Shown here piece after piece: positions 1 through 8,200 of a DNA stretch of 8,408 nucleotides. The notes below the pieces were generated by a model. The model ran no database searches, was not told the origin of the DNA, and saw nothing but the letters and a program-made list of their open reading frames with translations. The position numbers and the translations under genes were made by a program. This DNA is from JACTMZ01 sp044359955 (GTDB lineage Bacteria; Verrucomicrobiota; Verrucomicrobiia; Chthoniobacterales; JACTMZ01): the NCBI GenBank assembly GCA_044359955.1, contig JBIKLF010000037.1, positions 1-8,408 of the forward strand, read 5' to 3'. Every line of letters begins with the position of its first letter. The first letter of the stretch is position 1.

Positions 1-807
1 CGCTTCGCTGCGCCTCCGGAACACCCGGAGTGCGTCAGTCAGACAGAACCACTTTTACAGACAGATTGTTGCACTACCTGGGTCTGGACCCTCGCCATTG
101 CGGCGGCCTTTTGCGTCGGGCTGTCGAAGACCGGTTTCGGCGGTCTCGGCATCGTTTCGGTCACGCTCTTCGCCCAGCTGTTTCCCGCCAAGGAATCGAC
201 CGGCGCGCTGCTCCCGCTGATGATCTTCGCCGACTTTTTCGCCGTGTGGTTCTACCGCCGCCATGCCCGCTGGCCTGATCTGCTCAAACTCCTGCCCGCC
301 ACGCTGGTTGGCATCGTCTGCGGGTGGTGGCTCATGCCGCACATCCCCGACCGCACCTTCACCGTGATGCTCGGCTGGGTGGTCCTCGGCCTGATGCTGC
401 TAACCGTTGTGCAACGGCTTCGTCCGCAGGCCATGGCGGCCATGGCGGGTCATCCCCTGCTCGGCCTCGCGGCCGGCTGGGCCGCGGGGGTCACCACCAT
501 GCTGGCCAACGCGGCCGGCGCCATCGCCGCGTTTTATTTTCTCGCGCGACGGACCGACAAAATGACCTTCGTCGGCACGGGCGCGTGGTTTTTTCTCATC
601 ATCAATCTGGCCAAAGTCCCGTTCAGCGCGCAGCTCGGACTGATCACGCCGTCCTCGCTGCGCTTCGACGCCCTGCTCCTGCCGGTCGTCATCATCGGCG
701 CCGCGGCCGGCCGCCTGCTCCTGCGTCACGTCCCGCAGCGGGCTTTCGAGTGGATCACCATCGCCCTGGCCGCGGCCGCCGCGGCGCGCCTCATCGCCTT
801 CCCCTGA
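1..807 (+). CDS. TauE/SafE-family membrane exporter, 5' end missing or frameshifted
   Basis: This is a multi-pass inner-membrane protein of the TauE/SafE (sulfite/organosulfonate exporter) family, which is thought to move small anions out of the cell. The frame is open from base 1 to a TGA at 805-807 (268 codons). Counting from base 1, the family hallmark GLSKTGFGGLG lies at residues 40-50, followed by the conserved FPAKESTGALLPL. The second-half counterpart GVTTMLANAAGAI is at residues 163-175. About eight hydrophobic segments are visible, the last ending near the C-terminus, so the 3' end is complete. No ATG, GTG or TTG occurs in frame before codon 74 (base 220), and starting there would delete the first hallmark. 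The gene therefore starts upstream of the window, or its start was lost by a frameshift near base 90 (see findings). The exported substrate cannot be told from sequence; the downstream amidohydrolase and oxidoreductase suggest a link to small-molecule catabolism. Confidence 0.85.
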   Translation, partial: RFAAPPEHPECVSQTEPLLQTDCCTTWVWTLAIAAAFCVGLSKTGFGGLGIVSVTLFAQLFPAKESTGALLPLMIFADFFAVWFYRRHARWPDLLKLLPATLVGIVCGWWLMPHIPDRTFTVMLGWVVLGLMLLTVVQRLRPQAMAAMAGHPLLGLAAGWAAGVTTMLANAAGAIAAFYFLARRTDKMTFVGTGAWFFLIINLAKVPFSAQLGLITPSSLRFDALLLPVVIIGAAAGRLLLRHVPQRAFEWITIALAAAAAARLIAFP

Positions 808-937
808 AGACGGCACGGCACCCATCGCCCCCCCCCGACCGCAACCCCAGCATGGGCGGCGGCCCTGCAGGCGCAATCGAAAGCGAAAGATGGTTGCTTG
901 GGTAGCCGGATGGGAATATCCCAAGCGACCGTCCGTC

Positions 938-1711
938 ATGAGACCGCCCTCCCTGCAGCTGGACGAATTGACTTCGCCCGAGATCGCCAACCTGCTCGCC
1001 CGCGGATACCGCACGGTCATCGTACCCTTGGGCGCCACCGAGCAGCATGGACCGGCCCTGCCGCTCTGCGTGGACAACGCCCACGGCTTGGAAACGGCCC
1101 TGCGGGCCGCGCGCCAGCTCGATCGTACGCTGGTCGGACCGGTTATGACCTTGGGCTGCTCTCCGGAGCATGCGCGGTTTTGCGGCACCGTCTCGCTGGC
1201 GGCCGAGACGGTCGTGGCCATGCTGACGGACATCGCGGAAAGCCACGCCCGCAGCGGATTCCTGCTGGTCTATTTTTGGTGCGGCCACGGCGGAAACTTC
1301 CCGATGCTGCAGGACGTGCTGTCCAAAGTGGCCGACCGGTGGCCGCCCTGCCGGGTGGCAGGGTTGCGCGACATCGGGGCTTACATCCGCGAGACATGGG
1401 ATACCATGCCGCGTTTGGAAGGGGTCGCTCCCGAAGTCGCGGGGTCGCATGCCGGCGAATTCGAGACATCGATGATGCTGGCGATACGCCCGGACCTCGT
1501 GCGTCTGGAGGCCGCGGAACAGGGTGCACCGGAACCCTTGGATGCGCTTTTCGACAAGATGATGAGGGAAGGCATCGAAGCGGTCTCCAAAAACGGAGTC
1601 TTGGGCGATCAGCGGGGAGCCGAGGGTGCCCGAGGTGACCGCTACCTGGACGGCTTGGCCGCCTGGCTGGCGCGGGATGTGGCAAAACACCGGAAGGAAC
1701 TCGGATTATGA
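938..1711 (+). CDS. Creatininase-family metal-dependent amidohydrolase
   Basis: This 257-residue cytoplasmic protein has the usual length of the creatininase (creatinine amidohydrolase) superfamily, divalent-metal hydrolases acting on cyclic or linear amides. The ligand pattern is visible: LGATEQHGPALPL (Glu35, His37) followed by Asp46, then CGHGGN (His117) and HAGEFETS (Glu174). The usual Asn two residues before the HGGN His is replaced by Cys115. I chose the ATG at 938 because the family-like sequence begins there (MRPPSLQLDELTSPEI). An in-frame ATG at 890 would add 16 residues that do not look like the family. Neither start has a convincing ribosome binding site. The gene follows the TauE-like gene by 130 bases and overlaps the oxidoreductase start by ATGA. 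True substrate specificity is unknown: members include creatininase, MftE-type peptidases, and enzymes of riboflavin/F420 and sugar metabolism. Family assignment is firm; function is not. Confidence 0.9.
   Translation: MRPPSLQLDELTSPEIANLLARGYRTVIVPLGATEQHGPALPLCVDNAHGLETALRAARQLDRTLVGPVMTLGCSPEHARFCGTVSLAAETVVAMLTDIAESHARSGFLLVYFWCGHGGNFPMLQDVLSKVADRWPPCRVAGLRDIGAYIRETWDTMPRLEGVAPEVAGSHAGEFETSMMLAIRPDLVRLEAAEQGAPEPLDALFDKMMREGIEAVSKNGVLGDQRGAEGARGDRYLDGLAAWLARDVAKHRKELGL
1692..1699 (+). promoter_or_regulatory. Ribosome binding site for the oxidoreductase gene
   Basis: GGAAGGAA lies inside the end of the creatininase coding region. Its AAGGA core is 9 bases upstream of the ATG at 1708. With the ATGA stop/start overlap, it supports translational coupling of the two genes and fixes the start of the oxidoreductase. 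Confidence 0.7.
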
Positions 1712-2139
1712 TCAAACTGGGATTCGTCGGATTGGGCCGCGTGGCCGATGTCCATCACGAGGCCGTCGAGCGCGAGTCCGGACGGGCCCGGGTCGCGGCC
1801 GTCTGCGACGTGCGGGCGGAAGCGGTCGAGGCCCGCGCCTCCGCATGGGGCGCCCGGGGACACACCGACTACCGCGAGATGCTGGAGCGCGAAGAACTGG
1901 ATGCCGTCTGCTTGTTCGTGCCCCATGATCTTCACGAGCAATACGTCGCCCGGGCGGCGGAAAAAGGATATCCCGTCTTCCTGGAAAAACCACTGGCCAC
2001 CGACCTTGACGCTTGCCGGCGCATGGTCGAGTCCTGCCGGCGTCATGATGTGCTGCTGATGGTCGCCCACAACGGGTTGTTCCATCCCGCGTTCGACCGG
2101 CGTGTCCCGGAGCTTTCCGACCCTACACATGGGGATTGA
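1708..2139 (+). CDS. Gfo/Idh/MocA-family oxidoreductase, truncated at the 3' end
   Basis: The 143 residues match the N-terminal Rossmann domain of Gfo/Idh/MocA NAD(P)-dependent oxidoreductases, which act on sugars, inositols and related polyols. Visible motifs are the dinucleotide-binding GFVGLGRVAD (residues 5-14), the acidic Asp34 after the second strand (VAAVCD), the EKP catalytic-lysine motif (Glu93-Lys94-Pro95 in FLEKPLATD), and VAHNGLFHPAF (119-129), where the C-terminal substrate domain begins. Family members usually have about 330-390 residues. Here the reading frame ends at TGA 2137-2139, a few residues past the last recognisable motif, and no continuation of the C-terminal domain appears in the other plus-strand frames before the convergent giant gene. 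Without the alpha/beta substrate domain the product is very probably inactive. The start is well supported by the ATGA overlap and an AAGGA site. It is best read as the remnant of an operon gene cut by a rearrangement. Confidence 0.88.
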   Translation: MIKLGFVGLGRVADVHHEAVERESGRARVAAVCDVRAEAVEARASAWGARGHTDYREMLEREELDAVCLFVPHDLHEQYVARAAEKGYPVFLEKPLATDLDACRRMVESCRRHDVLLMVAHNGLFHPAFDRRVPELSDPTHGD

Positions 2140-2146
2140 GATCTCA
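2137..2146. repeat. 10-base perfect palindrome at the truncation point
   Basis: TGAGATCTCA is its own reverse complement. It begins at the stop codon of the truncated oxidoreductase, in the short non-coding stretch where sequence resembling that gene ends. It could be a protein-binding site, a recombination scar or chance; nothing else identifies it. Confidence 0.4.
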
Positions 2147-2174
2147 TCAGGTCCGGCTTCAGGGCATGCGTAAC

Positions 2175-2199
2175 AAAAAAGATTCGGGGCTCGACCCGA
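2175..2199 (-). terminator. Rho-independent terminator of the giant minus-strand gene
   Basis: Read on the minus strand, a 5-base stem (TCGGG pairing with CCCGA, plus-strand 2184-2188 and 2195-2199) encloses a 6-base loop. Three bases later comes a run of six T (plus-strand A-run 2175-2180). It starts 12 bases after the TAA of the giant gene (2212-2214), the expected place. The stem is short, so strength is uncertain. It would not act as a T-tract terminator for the plus-strand genes. Confidence 0.65.
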
Positions 2200-2211
2200 T
2201 TACATAGTCCC

Positions 2212-5200
2212 TTATTGCGGCACGAGCACCCGGATGCGGTAAAAGTGCTGCTGCGCATCCATCGGCACTACCACCTGAACGGAGGGTCCTTCCGGCTCGA
2301 TATCCGGAATAGCCACCTGCCATTGTCCGGAGAGATCAGGGGCGGCTTGCACAGCATAAAGGCGGGTGGTGGAGGCCGGGGCAAATTCGATCATCAGGTG
2401 CCAAGCCTCGTTCGTCCATTGCCGCTCGAGTCGGGTGATTTCCAGCATGCTATTCGGGTCGAAGGGGTCCAGGTCGGCCACGAAGACATCATGCAAGGCC
2501 ATCTGACGGCCGCGCTTGGTCACGGTGTCGGGGGCCTGCCCACCCGGCCAGTGGAGCAGCTTCCAGGCCTCGTAGTCCCTCAAATCGGGGTTCGTTGCGC
2601 TCCACTGGGCGTAAAGCGTCACCGCGGCGTCCGTGGCGTAGCCTGCGCCTGCGGCATAGCTGGTGCCGGAGCCGTCGGCGGCCGTGTTCCAGCCGGCGAA
2701 GGCGAAGCCGATGCGCGAGAGGTTGTTGCTATTGGTCGCCAGGGTGAGCACCTCATCGTGGGTCTTGGTCTGCGCGGCTGGCACATCGCCGCTGGTGGCG
2801 TCGTTGGCATCGTAGGTCACGGGATAGAAGGAACCCCAGACGAGTGTGCCCGTGCCCCCCGCCGCGCCGCCGGAACCGCCGGCCACGGAGTCGGGGTAAC
2901 TGAGTTCGCCTATCCATCCATCCTTGTTCTGCGACCAGACGGCGATCCGCCCGCCGCCGCCGCCGCCGGCAAGTATGGCGCCAAGCGTGACGCTGCCGCC
3001 CTTGGCCCGGATCGTGCCAGCGCCGGCAAAGGCGCGGCAGTGGATGTAGATGCCGCCGCCCGAGCCGGCGCCGTTGCGCTCATGGAAGGAATCCTCACCG
3101 TTCATGGTGACCGTGCCGTCGATGCGGACATCGCGCGCGGCCACCAGCCGGAAGCAACTGCCGCCGTTGCCCGCCTGCGCGCCCCACGCGGAATTGCCGC
3201 CGGCACTGCCGGCCGTCACCGGGATGTTCGCATCGCCGTAGGCGATTCCGTAGCCAGATCCGCCCAGTCCGCCCGCGCCCCCATGCCCGCCACCGCCAGA
3301 TGGAGGAGTGTGAGAGCCTTTACCGCCGCCGGGGCCGTAGCCAGGACTGTAGGAAGCGGGCCCTCGGGAATAGCCCAGCCCGTTCCCAGTGACCGTGGCA
3401 CCCGCTTCAAGCATGAACGAGCCGACTTCGAAGAGCGGGGTCGAATAGGTGGTGCTGTGGGACTTGAGGCTGACCGTCGAACCGGACGCGATGCGCCACT
3501 CGCCGCCGACCGCGATGCGGGCGCCGTAGGCGGGAGAGGTTGCGTCGGTTGCGCCGCAGTTGACATACAGTGGTGCGCCATTGGTCAGGATGAAGTCGCC
3601 GCCGACGGTCATGCTCTGGATCGCGGGGTTCAGCTCGCCGTACCAGATGCGCACCCGGTCGGTCGTCAGGTTGCCGGCGACGCTGAGGCTGCCGCTGGCA
3701 CCGGCGTAGATATAGCTCTGCCCGAATTCGCTTGCGCTGCAGGTCAGGGAGAGGTTCCCGCCGATGGCGATGGCGCTGTTGCGCAGGTAGAGGCCGCCGC
3801 GGCCCGTCGCGGTGACATTGCCCTGCACCGTGAGCGAGGTCCCTTCCGCCACGCCGAACATGCCGGCGGAGATCGCGAGCGAGGGAACCGTCAGCGCGGT
3901 AACGCCGTCGACATGGAGCACGCCGCCCTGCACCGCTGCGCCGGGGAAGAAACTGGCGTCGGAGAGGTAGAGCGTGCCGGGTTCGCCGTGCGCGTCGCTG
4001 TAGCTCTGGCCGCGGCCGCCCTGCCGGGCGCGGATCGTCAGCGCGGGCTTCGCCAGCGCATTCTGGACGGCCTGGGCGGCCGTGTCATAGACAAGGGCCA
4101 CGCGTCCGCCGGCGCCCGCGCCACCTTCACCGTTTTCCCCGTTGATCGCGGCGCCGTTGGCGGAGAGGGTCCCCCCGCCGGCGATCGCGTTGCAGGCGAT
4201 GAAGACCGAGCCACCCGAGCCGCCGCCGGCCCTGTTGTGTCCAGGACCGTTGCCGTCGGCGGTGATGGTGCCGTTGAGCGTGACCTTGCCCGTGGCCTCG
4301 ATGCGCACCGCGCCACCACCGTTCCCGCCATTCCCCCAGTTGTTGCCCGCGCCGCCGCTGCCGGGATCCTCCGGGGCCGTCAGCGATCCATAGATCGACC
4401 CGCGCCCGGTGAGGACGCCGCCGCCGCCGTGTGTGCCGCCGCCGCCCGAGGTGGCACCACCGTCACCGTAGCCCCCGCCGCCGCCGGGGCCCCTGCCTAT
4501 GCGAGGCAGGGTACCCTGTCCCCCCTGATAGCCCTTGCCGTTCATGTCGATGCTCTGGCCGTTGTTCACCGTCAGGTTCGTGCACACGATCCAGACGCGG
4601 TGGTCGGGCGTCCAGTCGGAGTTCACTCCGGGCGTGCCGGTGACATCCGTCTGGTTCGGGTGCGTGATCGTCCCGTTGACCGTGACCGTCGCGGCGCGCA
4701 AGCGCGTGTTCCAGCCGTTGAAGGTGAGGGTGGCGTTGTTGGTGAACGCCTCCAGTTCGGGCGTGGTCTCGCTCAATCTCACCGCGTGGTTGAGCATGAC
4801 GCTGTCGCCGGCCTGGGGCACTCCCAGCGTGTCGCCATCGACCCAAGTCGCCGGATCGTTCCAGTTGCCCGGCGCCGCGGTGATCCGCAGGCTCAACAGC
4901 TTCTCCACCGGGGGCAACTGCTCTCCGTCCAGCGAGACGAAGACCACGGGTTCGCCGTTCTTCTCCCCCGCGACGGTCAGCGCCGACTGGCCGTTCAACA
5001 CGATGTCCGTGCCGGCGGGCAGGCCGCTGACGGCGGCGATCGTCGCCAGCCCCGGCCCGGGGACCGCTCCGTCGATCCGCACGCGGTTCTCGTTCCGGAA
5101 CACGGTGAGACGGGTGATACCGACGCGCCCAAACATCCCGACCAGCCCCCCGCCCGGCAGGCCGAGCGCGAGCGGCCCCGGCTCGGGGAACGGCCGCCAC

Positions 5201-8200
5201 GCCTCGGCAATACCGTGCACGGGATCGGTCAGCAGGTAGCCCATCTGGCCGGGCTCGGACTGGTAGACGAAGCCGTTCTTCTCGAGGCGGCCCGTCCAGC
5301 CCATCGCAGAAAGGTCGCACTCACGCACAAGGCCGGGGGGCAGGTAAAGCCAGTCGCCGTTGATCGTGCGCGCGGGCAGCAGGTTCGACTCCAGCGGTGC
5401 GAAGGTGCAGGCCAGTGTGTCGCCGTCGAGCGTCCAGCTCAACGACACTCGATTGTTCACGTCATCCCACGCGCTGGTCAGAGACCCCCCTGCCAGGGCA
5501 GCGTCGAAGGCGGCGGCATCCGCGTGTTCAGTCGTATCTCCGGCGAGGATCGCGAAACCTCCCCAGGCTTTGTCAACAGCCTCGCTGCTCCATTCGGCCT
5601 GGGGAAGCGCAGTGCCGCGATAGTTGTAGGCGTTGATGCGCAGCGCCTCGGCGAGCTGGCCGCCGCCCTGCATCTGGGTGGAGACGCCGTCGGCCAGCAC
5701 CTCGACCTCGATATCGCGCCCCAAGTCGGTGCCCGCCAGCGGCACGATCCCCACAAAGGAGACGCCGTCGGCAATGACGATTCTCTGACCCGCAGTCGCG
5801 GTGAACGGAGGAGTTACGGGCTGGCCATCGAGCAGCAAGCTCCACCCGTCATGCAGCGTTACCAGCCCGAGCGTCGTCTGTAGGCTGGTGATCTCCGCAG
5901 GGCGGGTGCGACCATTAAAGTGCAGGCCCTGGTTTGGCGAGCTCAGCACGAAGAGCCGGTTGCGGTGCTGGATGCTGGCGAGCGGGCCACCTTGGTTGCC
6001 GACGATGCCGTTGGGGTTGCGTATGCTGGAGCTGTGCCAAAGCGAATCGAGCAACTCGGTGCGGTTGACCCCGAAGCGGCCGATGAGCATGCCGAGCGCT
6101 TCGGAGGATGTGACCGCCGTATCTTGGTTGCGCCATTGGACTATGAACGGAACGGTTTCAACCGTGGCAACATCAAGGCTGGCGACGCCGTAGTGTTGGC
6201 CTTGAAAGCTCCTCTTCCACCAACCGCCACTTTGTGCGGTCATCTGGTAGGGCACCGGCTTGGCCTCGACCATCGGCCCGTACCAAGCGGGAGCCCAGGG
6301 GGCGTCCAGTGCCATAGTGGCGGCCAGCGACGGCGCGAAGTCTTGGCCAATCACGGGCATGCCATTGCCGATTGTCGTGCGGCCGAGGTCGGTTAGCGCG
6401 CCGCCGGGCAGCACGGTGTGCATGATCGAGCTGATGCCATCCTGAATGTGCAGAGCGTAGGCGATGCCAGTGCGACCAGATGAGCTGGTGAAGCGCTTGA
6501 GCCGAGGATGAAAGGTCGAGCACAGCTCGCCGATCGTTTTGGCAAGAATCGCTTCGCCCATCAGCCCTTGTTCTACGGTGGGTGAGTAGGCAGCAAAGGG
6601 AAGTTGCGTGGCCAGCGTGTGTGACAGGTAGTAGTGGTCGATCGATTCCTGGGTGGAGCCGCTGGACCAGGTCCACAGCTTCAACGGATAGTCGCGCAGG
6701 CCGGCCTCGCCCTCCACGAGTAGGCGGGGGCTTTCCAGCAGCGTGCCGCCGAAGAGTGTGCCGGCGCTGGCCCAATGGTTGAAGTTCATCGTGCCCATCG
6801 AGCGGCAGTAGGTGCGGTAGACCGAGAAGTTGCCGCGCCAGTCGCGCGTGCTGGCATAATAGGCGGCAGCAGCATCTTGGCCGATGTAACCCTGAACCAG
6901 CTGGGACGTCTCGCGGTCGGGCATCAACCAAGCCCACCAATAAAGGCGCAGGTGCTCGACCAGCGGCGTGGGCAGTGCTTCGCGATAGCGGATGCCGATC
7001 AACCCGCCCAATTCGGCGGCGTCGAATCCCGACCAGCGGCGTGGCGCGCGCGACAGCAGTCCGTCGATCCACTCTCCATAAGCAGCATAGGTCTCCGGGA
7101 AGTTGTGTGGCTTACCGTCCTGCGCCCACAGTTGCTGCAGCCGCTGCCAGGTCGCATCGTCCATGTCATCGGGCTTGTGCCGACCGAATTCTGACGCCCA
7201 GGCTGCGAACTCCTGCTCGCTCGGGAAGACGGCCGTGGGCTCTCCGGTGGGGGGCTGCTGGGCTAGGGCGTGGAGGTCCGCCGGCGGCGGCAGCGGGATC
7301 GGTCCTGCCTCGCCTGGCCCGAGATGGACCAAGAGCCGCGGTGCGCCGAGGAGCAGGCCGCGCGGGCCCGTACCCGTGGCCCATTCATAACCACCATTCC
7401 AGAAAGATGCGTCGTATGCTTCCCACTTGCGAATGAGGAAGCCGCAGTCTGAGAGCCGACGCAGTCGGGCGCCCAGATCTTCGCCGTAGGCCGCTTCGGT
7501 CAAAGCGGCGGTGATGTCCATCCGTCCTTCGGGCAGATCCGCGTTGAGCGGGGTCGGGCCAAATGCTGCCCCGCCCCGGTCCAAGCCCACCTCGCGGGCC
7601 CCGAAGCCAGCCCAGTAGGCTGCGCCGCGGATTGAGGCGTTGTAGGTGGGGCCGATTTCGCGGTCAGCGGTCCAGGGCCGGAGCAGCCCCCAGGCCACGG
7701 CGTGCCAGCGGGGCGTCTTGTTCCGCCAAACTTGCCCGAGGAAACTCAGACCCGCGGGGTTCATGTAGGCCGCAGGCGGAAAAACCTCGTGGCCGAGGTA
7801 GGGGAGGACCAGTTCGACCTTGAGGATCGTCCTGCCCCCGGCGAGGGCGGCCGCGATCTGCTCGGCGGCGCCCGGGAAGCGCAGCAGTAGCGAACGGTGC
7901 ACGGCATCGCAGGCGAGCGCTCCGGGCCGGTCCGGGGCGTCCCAGTCCGCGACCGGGCCCGCCCCGAAGTTGACCGTCTCGTCGGTCCGGTTTGTCATGG
8001 CCCCATCGGCAGCCAGCGGGATCGCCCGGTTCCAGTCCTTACGGAAGCCGCTGATCCCCGCCGCCTCGTAGGTTTCCAGCACCAGGGTTTCGACCGTGCC
8101 CACGACCGGCTCCGGTTCGGCGGGCGGAACCGCGGGGATAGCGACGTCGGGGACGAACGGCGGCCACCAACCGGTCTGCGCATCGGTGGCCCGAGCCTCC

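Noticed and set aside
14..30. A 6-base inverted repeat (CTCCGG and CCGGAG) at the left edge.
   Set aside because: It has no T-run on either side and is too short to call a terminator; it may be chance in GC-rich DNA.
894..922. Possible promoter (TTGCTT, then TATCCC 17 bases later) before the creatininase gene.
   Set aside because: The -10 match is poor, and sigma-factor consensus in this lineage is uncertain.
400..1690. Long minus-strand open frames opposite the exporter and creatininase genes.
   Set aside because: They show no recognisable motif, and the plus-strand frames carry strong family signatures. These are composition shadows.
2181..2205. Resemblance of the GGGGCTCGACCCG region to a tRNA T-arm.
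   Set aside because: The loop is not a proper TTCRA-type T-loop, and no acceptor, D or anticodon arm can be drawn around it. It fits better as the terminator hairpin of the giant gene.
2140..2211. Search for a second IS end that would make a composite transposon with the IS at the right edge.
   Set aside because: No sequence resembling the inverted repeat at 8282-8305 is present here in either orientation.
2602..4524. Glycine- and CCG-rich DNA as a possible CRISPR or tandem DNA repeat array.
   Set aside because: There are no regular direct repeats with spacers. The repetition is at the protein level, from Gly codons in one open frame.
2215..5883. A 1222-codon open frame on the plus strand, antisense to the giant gene.
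   Set aside because: Its product is a low-complexity mix rich in Arg, Gly, Ala and His, with no motif or signal peptide. It arises because GC-rich codons of the opposite strand avoid stops in this frame. The minus-strand frame has clear domains throughout.
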